From the NCBI GenBank assembly GCA_023417515.1, contig JAEZFL010000012.1, forward strand, positions 1 to 12,174: a DNA stretch of 12,174 bases, in the 5' to 3' direction. The DNA is from Pseudomonadota bacterium. GTDB lineage: Bacteria; Pseudomonadota; Alphaproteobacteria; Sphingomonadales; Sphingomonadaceae. Below the pieces are notes generated by a model. It ran no database searches and was not told the origin of the DNA. It worked only from the letters and a program-made list of their open reading frames with translations. Both the position numbers and the translations under genes were made by a program. Each line of letters opens with the position of its first letter. The first letter of the stretch is position 1. Of this stretch, positions 5,672 through 12,174 are shown piece by piece.

Positions 5672-7809
5672 CGTCCCGTCGGCCGCGGCTGCTCCGCCGA
5701 CCGGTCGCCGGTCGGGCGGATGTCCGGCTGGCGCGGCTGCGCCGGCTGAGGCGTGGACGGCGGCGGCCCGGCGGGCGGCTGTCGCACCGGCGGCGTTCCG
5801 GGCTGCGGCTGGGTGGGCTGCGGCTCGCCTTGTTGCGGCGGCGGTGCGTCGGGGTCGAACGGGATCACCTCGATCGGGAGCCCGTCCGGTCCCAGGAAGG
5901 GCGTGGCGTTCGGATCGACGGCATTGATCGGCTCTTCCGGCGCCGGTGCCGTTTCGGGCGCCCGCTGCGGGGCGGCGGCCGAGACCCCGAGGGCTTCGGT
6001 CATGAAGCTTCGCCAGATGCGCGCAGGCAGCGCGCCGCCGGTGATTCCGGGCAACGGACGGTTGTCGTCATTGCCGATCCACACCCCGACGACGAGGTCG
6101 CCTGCGAAACCGATGAACAAGGCGTCGCGATAATCCTGGGTGGTGCCGGTTTTGCCGAAGGTCGGGACCGACAGGTTGGCGGCGGTGCCCGTGCCGCGCT
6201 GGACGACGCCGGAGAGCAATTCGCGCATCGGCGCGAAGGCCGGATCGCGCTGAAGGTTGCGCTGCTCGGCGGGGAACCAGCTGCCGAACCAGCTGTCGCT
6301 GCGCGCCCGTTCGGAGAGACCGTTCGGAACCACGGGATAGCCATCGGCGGCGACCGCGGCATAAGCGGCGGTCATCTCGATCAGGGTGGTGCTGGCGGTG
6401 CCGAGCGGAAGGCTCGGATTGGCGGGGAGGGGGCTGGTCACGCCGAGGTCGCGGGCGGCGCGGATCACTTCGTCCAACCCGACCGCCTGTGAGACCCGCA
6501 CCGTCGCCACGTTGCTCGACCTCGCGAAAGCCTCCGCGAGCGGGATCGTCCCGGCATAGCTCTGCCCGTAATTCTGGGGGCTCCAGTCGCCGATGGTCAG
6601 CGGCGTGTCGGAGACCAGCGTCCCCGGCGAATAGCCGCGTCGGAGCGCCGCCAGATAGGTGAACAGCTTGAACGTCGATCCGGACTGGCGGCGTGCCTGG
6701 GTCGCGCGGTTGAAGGCGTTCTGCGCGTAATTCTTGCCTCCGACCATGGCGACGACGCTGCCGTCGGTGCGCATCGCCACGAGTGCTGCCTGCGCGCGCC
6801 CGAGGCCCGCGCCGCGGATGGTGCGCTCGGCGAGGCGCTGGAGGTCCATGTCGAGCGTGGTTCGGATTTCGCGCTCGCCATAAGTCTCCTCGTCCTCGAC
6901 CTGCGCGGTCTCGGCGAGCACCCAGTCGGCGAAATAGGTGCCGGTCGGCGTGCGGTCGCGCGCCGCGACGCGCAGGCGCACCGGACGCATCGCCCGCCGC
7001 TCGCGCTCGGAAATGAAATCCGCCTCGACCATGCGGCGACCGACGAGCCGTCCCCGTTCGCGGGCCGCCTCGAGATTGCGGGTCGGCGCGAGCCTCGACG
7101 GTGCGTTCACGACGCCGGCCAGCATCGCCGCTTGCTCGAGCGTCAGATCCTCCGGCGCGACCGAGAAATAATGGTGCGCCGCGGCGCGCAGGCCGTAGAC
7201 GTTGTCCCCGAAATAGACGTTGGACAAATAGCGGCTGAGAATGTCCTCCTTGGTCAGCCATGCTTCCAGCCAAAGGCTGATGAAGGCCTCCTGGAGCTTG
7301 CGCGTGCCGGTGCGGTCGGCGCCGGTGAAGCTGGTCTTGGCGAGCTGCTGGGTGATCGTGCTGCCTCCCTCGACCATTCGGCCCGAGCGCAGGTTGCGAG
7401 TCATCGCACGGGCGAGGCCCCAGGGATCGATGCCGATGTGGCGGAAGAAGCGGCGGTCCTCGACGGCGATGAAGGCCTGGGCGACGTGCGGCGGCAACTG
7501 GGTCACGTCCACCGCATCCTCGATGATCGCGCCACGGCGGGCGATCGTCTCGCCATTCGAAGCCAGCACGACCAGGCTCGGCGCCCCGAGCGGCTGAAGC
7601 GAGCGGTTGAGCGGCGCGGTGAAGGTCAGCCAGGCGACGAGCAGCACGAACAGGAAGAGCAGGGCCTTGAGGCCGAGGCTGAACCAGCGCGGCCAGCGGT
7701 GCGCACTCGTCGGATGCGGGTCTTCCGGCTCGGGGATGTCGAGCCAGTCGGTGTCGTCGTCGTCCACGGCATAGGCCTGGCGCGCGCGGCTTGGATAATC
7801 GTCAGCCAT
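5668..7809 (-). CDS. Class A penicillin-binding protein (PBP1A-type transglycosylase/transpeptidase)
   Basis: A bifunctional peptidoglycan synthase of 713 residues, anchored in the inner membrane with its catalytic domains in the periplasm. An acidic cytoplasmic N-terminus (1-44) is followed by one membrane helix (about 45-65). The GT51 glycosyltransferase domain has EDRRFFRHIG with catalytic E117, GGSTITQQ (148-155), RKLQE (170-174), the YLSNVYFG region (194-201) and QAAMLAG (226-232). The transpeptidase domain has the active-site S378 in STFK, SSN (431-433) and KTGTT (553-557). After about 610 the chain becomes a Pro/Gln-rich tail of roughly 60-100 residues, probably disordered. All catalytic motifs are intact. 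ATG 7809 lies inside the end of the upstream flavoprotein gene (8-base overlap, ATGGCTGA) and has no strong Shine-Dalgarno, so translational coupling is likely. Last gene of the minus-strand cluster. Confidence 0.95.
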   Translation of the reverse strand: MADDYPSRARQAYAVDDDDTDWLDIPEPEDPHPTSAHRWPRWFSLGLKALLFLFVLLVAWLTFTAPLNRSLQPLGAPSLVVLASNGETIARRGAIIEDAVDVTQLPPHVAQAFIAVEDRRFFRHIGIDPWGLARAMTRNLRSGRMVEGGSTITQQLAKTSFTGADRTGTRKLQEAFISLWLEAWLTKEDILSRYLSNVYFGDNVYGLRAAAHHYFSVAPEDLTLEQAAMLAGVVNAPSRLAPTRNLEAARERGRLVGRRMVEADFISERERRAMRPVRLRVAARDRTPTGTYFADWVLAETAQVEDEETYGEREIRTTLDMDLQRLAERTIRGAGLGRAQAALVAMRTDGSVVAMVGGKNYAQNAFNRATQARRQSGSTFKLFTYLAALRRGYSPGTLVSDTPLTIGDWSPQNYGQSYAGTIPLAEAFARSSNVATVRVSQAVGLDEVIRAARDLGVTSPLPANPSLPLGTASTTLIEMTAAYAAVAADGYPVVPNGLSERARSDSWFGSWFPAEQRNLQRDPAFAPMRELLSGVVQRGTGTAANLSVPTFGKTGTTQDYRDALFIGFAGDLVVGVWIGNDDNRPLPGITGGALPARIWRSFMTEALGVSAAAPQRAPETAPAPEEPINAVDPNATPFLGPDGLPIEVIPFDPDAPPPQQGEPQPTQPQPGTPPVRQPPAGPPPSTPQPAQPRQPDIRPTGDRSAEQPRPTGR

Positions 7810-8938
7810 GGATCAATCGTTCAGGGGCCAGGACATGGGGGGAAATGCCAAGCGCCGCAAGCTGTTCCGGCCAGGCTGTGGACAAGAGCAGCGCCGCGGC
7901 CGCCTCGGCCATGGCCGGCGCCGTCTGCAGGCCGAAACCGCCTTGCCCGGCCAGCCAGAAGAAGCCGGGGACGAACGGGTCGAAGCCGGCCACCGGCGTG
8001 CGGTCCGAAGTGAAGGTGCGCAACCCCGCCCAGCGATGCTGAACCCGCGGGACCGAGAGCGTGGTATATTGCTCGACCTTCCAGGCGGCGAGGGCGATGT
8101 CATAATCCTCGGGCTGGGCGTCGCAGGGATCGTCTGGCACCTCGTCGACCGGCGAGGCAGCGAGGCGGCCGCCTTCGGGAAGGATGTAGAAGTCGTCGAC
8201 CACGGTCTTGACGAACGGCCACGCCGCAACCTGGGCACCCGCCGGCGGATCGACGATGATGATCGTCCGGCGCAGCGGACTCAGGCCAAGCGGTCCGACA
8301 CCAGCCATGCGCGCGACGCCGTCGGCCCAGGCCCCGGCGGCGTTGACCAGGATCGTGGCCGAGTGACGCTCGCCGCTTTCGGTCACCAATGTCCATCCGC
8401 CGCCTTCGGCCGCGACCTCGGCGACACGCTGACCTGTCAGCACCTTTCCGCCTTTCGAACGGATCGCGCGCGCATAGCCTTGAAGCAGTGAATCGGCATC
8501 GAGGCGGAGCCCGTCCGAATCGACAATGCCGGCGGTGACGGCGCCCCGCCCGGTCCGCAATGGCGGAAACAGGAGCCGCATCTCCCCCTCGCCGGCGCGC
8601 CGGATGCCGGGCGCATGCGGCCTCATCGCCCGCTCGATCGTGTCGAGAGCCGGCAGCATCTCCTCGGTCGCGACGAACAGGGCAGTGGCGGTGCGGGAGA
8701 CGGGTACCTCGCTGAACCCCGCGGGCGGCCGCTGGAAGAAAGCGCGGCTCGCCGCGGTCAGGCCGCGTACGATCTCGTTGCCGATGCCGAAATGACTGAA
8801 GGTTGCGCTGCGGCCGGAGCTGTGATGGCCGATCGCGTCCTCGGCCTCCAATACGGTCACTCGGCGATGCCCTGACAAAGCGGCTGCGAGCGACAGCCCG
8901 GCGACGCCGCCGCCGACGATCAGGACATCCGAATCCAC
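7802..8938 (-). CDS. FAD-dependent D-amino-acid dehydrogenase-like protein (DauA family, DAO fold)
   Basis: A 378-residue flavoprotein of the D-amino-acid oxidase fold. The FAD-binding Rossmann motif is at the N-terminus (VLIVGGGVAGLS, 5-16) with E31 at the end of the second strand. Further on are NAAGAWAD (199-206) and the C-terminal QGGFGLQT (332-339). From memory, Pseudomonas aeruginosa DauA (D-arginine dehydrogenase) aligns along its length, including SRAFF, PPAGF, GLSPLRR and WAGLR. The DauA carboxylate-binding arginines (R222, R305) and Y249 appear conserved as R224, R307 and Y251. H48, Y53 and the arginine-selecting E87 correspond to F47, I52 and A86, so the substrate is probably not D-Arg/D-Lys but a neutral or hydrophobic D-amino acid. 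The start is GTG, 9 bases after the epimerase stop, with only a weak Shine-Dalgarno. The 3' end overlaps the PBP start by 8 bases. Confidence 0.87.
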   Translation of the reverse strand: MDSDVLIVGGGVAGLSLAAALSGHRRVTVLEAEDAIGHHSSGRSATFSHFGIGNEIVRGLTAASRAFFQRPPAGFSEVPVSRTATALFVATEEMLPALDTIERAMRPHAPGIRRAGEGEMRLLFPPLRTGRGAVTAGIVDSDGLRLDADSLLQGYARAIRSKGGKVLTGQRVAEVAAEGGGWTLVTESGERHSATILVNAAGAWADGVARMAGVGPLGLSPLRRTIIIVDPPAGAQVAAWPFVKTVVDDFYILPEGGRLAASPVDEVPDDPCDAQPEDYDIALAAWKVEQYTTLSVPRVQHRWAGLRTFTSDRTPVAGFDPFVPGFFWLAGQGGFGLQTAPAMAEAAAALLLSTAWPEQLAALGISPHVLAPERLIHG

Positions 8939-8947
8939 GTTGCCGCT

Positions 8948-10117
8948 TTAGCCGACCAGGCGGATTGGAACAGGGGGCGGTTCCGTGCCGTCGACTTCGA
9001 AAGGCAGGAACGGCCGGCCGATCAGGCCCGCGACGATGCGTTCGGCGGCGTGGCCGTCTCCAAACGGATTGGCGCTGACCGCGTGAAGCGGGCGCAGCCG
9101 CAGATGTTCGAGCTCGGCCTCCGTCGCCGCGATGATCGCGTCCGTCGTGGTTCCGGCCAGCCTCGCCAGGCCGGCGGCCACGGCCTCGGGGCGGTCGGTC
9201 ACGGTCCTCAACACCAGGGCCGGCGTGCCGAGCGTCGCCGCCTCCTCCTGCACCCCGCCGGAATCTGTGAGGACCAGGTCGACGCGCTGCATGAGCCGGA
9301 TCATCGCGGGAAAAGGCAGCGGGTCGAGCAAGGTGATGCCTGCGCGGTTGCCCAGGGCCGTGCGGACCGGTCCCGCGACTTCGGGATTGGGATGGACGGG
9401 AAGAACGATATGAGCGCGCCCCGCCGCGATTCGGGCGAGGGCGGCGCAGATCTGCCGCAGCGGCTCACCGAAGCTCTCGCGGCGGTGGATCGTCGCGAGC
9501 AGAAGCGGGCGGTCGGAGGGAAGGGCGGGCAGTGCGGCATCGGCTGCCCGGCGAAGCCTGCGGTCGCGCGACAGCCGACCGAGGACTCCATATATGGCAT
9601 CGACGCCGCTGTTGCCGGTGACGTGGACCGACTTGCCCACGGTGCCGCCGAGGTTCGCCGCAGCAGCGGCGGTGGGCGCGAAAAGCTGATCGGCAATCGC
9701 ATCGATGGCCTGACGATAGCCCTCCTCGGGCCAGGGATTGTCGGTGTCGAAGGTCCTCAGTCCCGCTTCGATATGTGCGACTGGAATTCGGCGCTGAAAG
9801 GCGGCGAGCGCGCCTGCGAGCGCGGAGACGGTATCGCCCTGCACGACGACGCGGTCGGGCGCTTCCTCGTCCAGGACTCGCCCGAGAGCAGTCATCGCCC
9901 GAGCGAAAAAGCCGTTGAGCGACTGATCGGGCGACATGACGCGTAGATCGATGTCGGGCGAAAGGCCAAAAATCGTCAGTGCCTGGTCAAGCAAGGCTCG
10001 ATGCTGACCGGTGACGCAGAGACGGGAATTCAGATGCTCGCAAGTCGCGAAAGCCCGCAGGACAGGGGCCATCTTGATGGCTTCGGGACGCGTCCCGATC
10101 ACGGTCAACAACTTCAT
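8948..10117 (-). CDS. wecB: UDP-N-acetylglucosamine 2-epimerase, non-hydrolysing
   Basis: Interconverts UDP-GlcNAc and UDP-ManNAc in the cytosol, feeding enterobacterial-common-antigen-like or other ManNAc-containing surface polysaccharides. Length is 389 residues, close to the usual 370-390. The GT-B fold hallmarks are present: GTRPEAIKMAP (8-18), GDTVSA with D95, HIEAGLR with E117, PWPEE with E131, HRRES with H211, DSGGVQEEA (285-293), VTDRPEA and NPFGDGHAAERI (350-361). The residues corresponding to the known catalytic set (D95, E117, E131, H213 in E. coli-type enzymes) are kept. Two usual positions differ: HRREN is HRRES, and PEEaNR is PEEGYR. ATG 10117 has a G-rich stretch (GGGGG) six bases upstream. 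The stop is 9 bases before the flavoprotein GTG, so the two are co-transcribed. No other polysaccharide genes are in the window. Confidence 0.95.
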   Translation of the reverse strand: MKLLTVIGTRPEAIKMAPVLRAFATCEHLNSRLCVTGQHRALLDQALTIFGLSPDIDLRVMSPDQSLNGFFARAMTALGRVLDEEAPDRVVVQGDTVSALAGALAAFQRRIPVAHIEAGLRTFDTDNPWPEEGYRQAIDAIADQLFAPTAAAAANLGGTVGKSVHVTGNSGVDAIYGVLGRLSRDRRLRRAADAALPALPSDRPLLLATIHRRESFGEPLRQICAALARIAAGRAHIVLPVHPNPEVAGPVRTALGNRAGITLLDPLPFPAMIRLMQRVDLVLTDSGGVQEEAATLGTPALVLRTVTDRPEAVAAGLARLAGTTTDAIIAATEAELEHLRLRPLHAVSANPFGDGHAAERIVAGLIGRPFLPFEVDGTEPPPVPIRLVG

Positions 10118-10160
10118 GCCTTGCCCCCGCCCGGCGCGTGGCCGGTCGGGGGATCAAAGC

Positions 10161-10175
10161 ATAATTATTAATATT
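10161..10175 (-). promoter_or_regulatory. Pure A/T run upstream of the epimerase, possible promoter
   Basis: Fifteen consecutive A/T bases, conspicuous in such GC-rich DNA, lie 44-58 bases upstream of the epimerase start in the 73-base gap after the small orphan gene. On the minus strand it supplies several TATTAAT/TAATAAT-like -10 candidates, but no -35 at proper spacing is clear. A weak GCCGG/CCGGC stem (10184-10201) spans the orphan gene's stop just before it. This may therefore be where one transcript ends and the epimerase operon begins. Confidence 0.35.
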
Positions 10176-10190
10176 GGTGAAGAGCCGGAA

Positions 10191-10556
10191 TTAGCGCCGG
10201 CCGCGCGCGTCGGCCTGACCGGCGAGGTAGGCAGCGCAATTGGTGCGGATGTTCGCGCTCTCGTCGGCCGACAGGGAATAAGCGCGCGCGAGAGTCGCCA
10301 GGAACCGGGCGGGATCGTCCTGCCCGCCGGCAGCGCGGCATATGGTGGTGATTGCCGACAGGTCGAGCGCAGTGCCACCGGACGCGCGCCGTACCTGCGG
10401 GCGCTCGCTCGACGCCGTAACAGCCGGACGCCGGACCGGCTGGACCGTGCGGCGCGGCTGCGCGGCCTCGGCGCGTGCCTGGATATCCAGCGCGCGCCGA
10501 TCGATCTCCGGAAGGATCTTTGCCTGCGACAACAGCATGGCCAGGAAAATGCTCAT
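10191..10556 (-). CDS. Small protein with hydrophobic N-terminus, function unknown
   Basis: A 121-residue protein starting MSIFLAMLLSQA, a short hydrophobic segment that could be a weak signal or anchor, although it lacks the usual basic n-region. Residues 14-33 form a probable amphipathic helix (PEIDRRALDIQARAEA), followed by an Arg/Pro-rich linker (35-58). The C-terminal helical region (65-113) has two cysteines (C73, C107) that might form a disulfide if the protein is exported. The start is supported by GGGGGAG 9 bases before ATG 10556. It reads toward the epimerase, 73 bases away, and may share its transcript. It is divergent from the CysQ-like gene. I do not recognise a family. Confidence 0.65.
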   Translation of the reverse strand: MSIFLAMLLSQAKILPEIDRRALDIQARAEAAQPRRTVQPVRRPAVTASSERPQVRRASGGTALDLSAITTICRAAGGQDDPARFLATLARAYSLSADESANIRTNCAAYLAGQADARGRR

Positions 10557-10602
10557 CTCTCAATGCTCCCCCAAAACATTAATGGTCGTGGTAAACGGCA
10601 AT

Positions 10603-10619
10603 GGTTAACGCCGCGTAAA
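10603..10619 (-). promoter_or_regulatory. CtrA-like site in the divergent intergenic region
   Basis: On the minus strand the bases read TTTA, seven bases, then TTAACC. This is one mismatch from the alphaproteobacterial CtrA consensus TTAA-N7-TTAAC. It lies 47-63 bases upstream of the small orphan gene start and 61-77 upstream of the CysQ-like start. A further GTAAAC lies at 10591-10596, seven bases from GTTAAC. Elsewhere the 10557-10679 gap shows no strong promoter. A short AT-containing motif occurs by chance fairly often, so this is tentative. Confidence 0.3.
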
Positions 10620-10679
10620 ACCGTACCGCCTGCGTAATCTTCTCTTTACCGGATGGGCAGGGGCGGCTTTACCGGAGCG

Positions 10680-11408
10680 ATGGACGATCACAGACTAGCG
10701 GCGGCGCTCGCCGAGGAAGCGGGCCGGTTGCTGCTTAGCTTGCGCGAAGGCGGATTGCAGGGCGCCGAGCTCGGCCAGGCGGGGGACCGCGAGGCCAATG
10801 CGCTGATCCTGGACGCGCTCCGAAAGTTCCGGCCGGAGGACGGCTTCCTGTCCGAGGAATGTATCGACCGGCCGGACCGGCTCCATCATCGGCGCGTGTG
10901 GATCATCGATCCGCTCGACGGCACCCGCGAATATATGAGCGGGCGCGACGACTGGGCGGTCCATGTCGCGCTGGCGGTGGACGGCCGGCCGCAAGCCGGC
11001 GCGGTCGCGGTGCCCGCGCTGGGACGGTTGTTGTCCACCGGCACGCCGCAAGCGCGGGGCGCGCCGCGGGACAAGCCATTGATCCTGGTGAGCCGTACCC
11101 GCGAGCCGGAGCAGGCGGCGGCGCTTGCCGAGCATCTCGGTGCGGAGCTGCGCCCGATGGGTTCGGCGGGTGCCAAGGCGGCGGCGGTGGTCGCGGGCGA
11201 GGCGGACCTTTATTTCCATGCCGGCGGCCAGCATGAATGGGACAATTGCGCCCCGGCCGCGGTGGCGCTGGGCACCGGGCTTCATGCCAGCCGGATCGAC
11301 GGCGATCCGCTGGTGTACAATCGCGCCGACACGAAAATTCCGGACCTTGTGATCGGCCGGCGGGAACTCGCCGAGCGGGTCGTCGCTTTTGTCCGGACGC
11401 GCAAATGA
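10680..11408 (+). CDS. cysQ: CysQ-like 3'(2'),5'-bisphosphate nucleotidase (inositol monophosphatase family)
   Basis: A 242-residue Mg-dependent phosphatase of the inositol-monophosphatase superfamily. CysQ members remove the 3'-phosphate of PAP/PAPS, linked to sulfur assimilation. Metal-site motifs are in the expected order: LSEE (57-60, E60), DPLDGT (77-82, D77 and D80), GSAGAK (161-166) and WDNCAP (187-192, D188). The CysQ hallmark DGTKEF is DGTREY here. Inositol phosphatase or another small phosphatase of the superfamily is possible. Start choice is uncertain: ATG 10680 gives the usual N-terminus (MDDHRLAAALAEEAG), but its GGAG is only two bases upstream. ATG 10653 would add nine residues and has no better ribosome site. 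The stop overlaps the next gene's ATG (ATGA, 11405-11408), so the two form an operon. Confidence 0.9.
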   Translation: MDDHRLAAALAEEAGRLLLSLREGGLQGAELGQAGDREANALILDALRKFRPEDGFLSEECIDRPDRLHHRRVWIIDPLDGTREYMSGRDDWAVHVALAVDGRPQAGAVAVPALGRLLSTGTPQARGAPRDKPLILVSRTREPEQAAALAEHLGAELRPMGSAGAKAAAVVAGEADLYFHAGGQHEWDNCAPAAVALGTGLHASRIDGDPLVYNRADTKIPDLVIGRRELAERVVAFVRTRK

Positions 11409-11728
11409 CAGGGCTGACGATGCTGGCTTCCTATTCCGCTTTCAAGAACGACCTCGGCGTCATGACCGGCATGAGCGAGGATCTGCTCCACGTCCATGTC
11501 GGGCTCGCCATCTTCGTCGTCACCGCCTTGCTGCTGCGCCGGCGCATGCGCTCGCCGATCCCGCTTGCGGTGGTCGCCGTGCTGGCGCTGGCCAACGAGA
11601 TCGTCGATTATCAGTTGCCCGGATGGATACTGGTCCCGTCCGTGCTCGATTTCGTCAACACGGTCTTCTGGCCGCTCGTGCTCTTCCTGCTCGCGCGGCG
11701 CGGGCGGGGGCAGGAGATGGTGCGCTAG
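11405..11728 (+). CDS. Small three-helix membrane protein, function unknown
   Basis: A 107-residue protein with three predicted membrane segments at about residues 28-44, 51-65 and 75-97, Arg-rich between the first two and at the C-terminus (LLARRGRGQEMVR). A conserved-looking EDLLHVHVGL stretch sits at the start of helix 1 and ANEIVDYQLP after helix 2. The ALANEIVDY segment is faintly VanZ-like, but the protein is too short to assign. ATG 11405 overlaps the CysQ-like gene's stop by four bases (ATGA); a second in-frame ATG at 11420 is an alternative, and neither has a good Shine-Dalgarno, consistent with coupling. The stop TAG shares CTAG (11725-11728) with the convergent glycosylase gene. 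Inner-membrane location is inferred. Confidence 0.75.
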   Translation: MTGLTMLASYSAFKNDLGVMTGMSEDLLHVHVGLAIFVVTALLLRRRMRSPIPLAVVAVLALANEIVDYQLPGWILVPSVLDFVNTVFWPLVLFLLARRGRGQEMVR

Positions 11729-12174
11729 AGACAGGCGCGCAGGCGCCGCCAGGCCTGCGCTTTCGCCGCGAAGTCCAGCGTGTGGGCCGGGCTGCTCGAC
11801 GGCAGATCGATCAGCGCGATGCCGTTCGTTTCGCCGAGCTGGCGCCGTCCGATCCGCGCCGACGTCCCGCCATTGAACGCGATGGCGCGCAGGGCGGGCA
11901 GGGTTGCGGCCAGCGTCGCGAGATCGCTGGCCGCGTGGAGACGGATGTCGGCGTCCAGGCTGCCCTTGCGCGTCGCGGCGGCCACCGTGTCCCACAGGCC
12001 GATGCCGGCATCGAGCAGCGCCGCGAGCCGCGCGTCATAGCCTAAAGCGGCGATGTCCCGGCCGATCACGTCGCCGATCAGCCGCCAAAACTGGTTGCGC
12101 GGATGGGCATAATAGCGGCCGGCGGCGAGCGAGGCGGCGCCGGGCAGGCTGCCGAGGACGAGGAGGTGCGTGTC
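11725..12174 (-). CDS. DNA-deoxyinosine glycosylase (uracil-DNA glycosylase superfamily), 5' end missing
   Basis: The frame runs to the window edge with no start, giving the last 149 residues of the protein. The visible part opens DTHLLVLGSLPG (motif 1, GSLPG), then ASLAAGRYYAHPRNQFW (residues 14-30), whose HPRN holds the likely catalytic asparagine. It continues to GLWDT and, near the end, LPSSSPAH, the motif-2 loop. This pattern fits the Mug-like / family 6 hypoxanthine-DNA glycosylases, which remove deaminated adenine from DNA. Because motif 1 is almost at the edge, only a few to about 15 N-terminal residues should be missing. It is convergent with, and overlaps by four bases, the membrane-protein gene. 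Confidence 0.85.
   Translation of the reverse strand, partial: DTHLLVLGSLPGAASLAAGRYYAHPRNQFWRLIGDVIGRDIAALGYDARLAALLDAGIGLWDTVAAATRKGSLDADIRLHAASDLATLAATLPALRAIAFNGGTSARIGRRQLGETNGIALIDLPSSSPAHTLDFAAKAQAWRRLRACL

Noticed and set aside
5551..6492. 313-residue plus-strand open frame
   Set aside because: Shadow of the small basic gene and of the PBP gene; no recognisable domain and Arg/Gly-rich.
6068..7273. 401-residue minus-strand open frame in another phase of the PBP gene
   Set aside because: Same strand but wrong phase; the PBP frame carries all catalytic motifs across this stretch.
7132..8013. 293-residue plus-strand open frame
   Set aside because: Opposite the start of the PBP gene and end of the flavoprotein gene, both strongly supported.
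9050..9946. 298-residue plus-strand open frame
   Set aside because: Antisense shadow of the UDP-GlcNAc 2-epimerase.
11282..11995. 237-residue minus-strand open frame
   Set aside because: Overlaps three supported genes in other frames and has low-complexity composition.

Overview
The window is high-GC DNA, very probably from an alphaproteobacterium of the sphingomonad group (Sphingomonadales). This rests on protein recognition: a 772-residue AceE-like E1 protein, an HTH protein with the FTPVALR...DGW N-terminus that I associate with sphingomonads, a CysQ of alphaproteobacterial type, and dispersed intergenic repeats whose spurious translations read SA-x-G-x-KRT. No rRNA, tRNA, CRISPR array, prophage or intact transposon is visible. 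The region is chromosomal housekeeping and cell-envelope DNA with a few small orphan genes.

Layout. (1) 129-1195, plus strand: msrB, a palindromic intergenic repeat, a small zinc-ribbon protein and a strong terminator. (2) 1217-1867, minus: a glutathione S-transferase convergent with the zinc-ribbon gene. (3) 1900-2411: two similar, same-orientation copies of a dispersed repeat flank a small, AT-richer gene for a putative exported protein. (4) 2468-5671, plus: an HTH protein whose stop overlaps the start of a large thiamine-diphosphate 2-oxoacid dehydrogenase E1/transketolase-like enzyme, then a small basic/hydrophobic protein. (5) 10556-5668, minus: a small orphan protein, a non-hydrolysing UDP-GlcNAc 2-epimerase, a DauA-like D-amino-acid dehydrogenase and a class A penicillin-binding protein. 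The last three are nearly contiguous or overlapping and look like an envelope-related operon. (6) 10680-11728, plus: a CysQ-like phosphatase and a three-helix membrane protein that overlap by ATGA. (7) 11725 to the right edge, minus: a DNA-deoxyinosine glycosylase-type protein cut off by the window end.

Working together. The epimerase supplies UDP-ManNAc for surface polysaccharide, the PBP polymerises and cross-links peptidoglycan (releasing D-Ala), and the oxidase-like flavoprotein between them could oxidise a D-amino acid. That link is inferred from gene order and overlap only. MsrB (oxidised protein repair), GST and the inosine glycosylase (damaged-base repair) are stress-related but not co-transcribed. 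Two convergent gene pairs end on a shared CTAG palindrome that supplies both stop codons.

I did not find a convincing undescribed defence or mobile system. The most interesting items are the repeat-flanked exported orphan, the coupled HTH/E1 pair, the DauA-like enzyme with changed substrate-pocket residues coupled to the PBP, and several small unassigned proteins.
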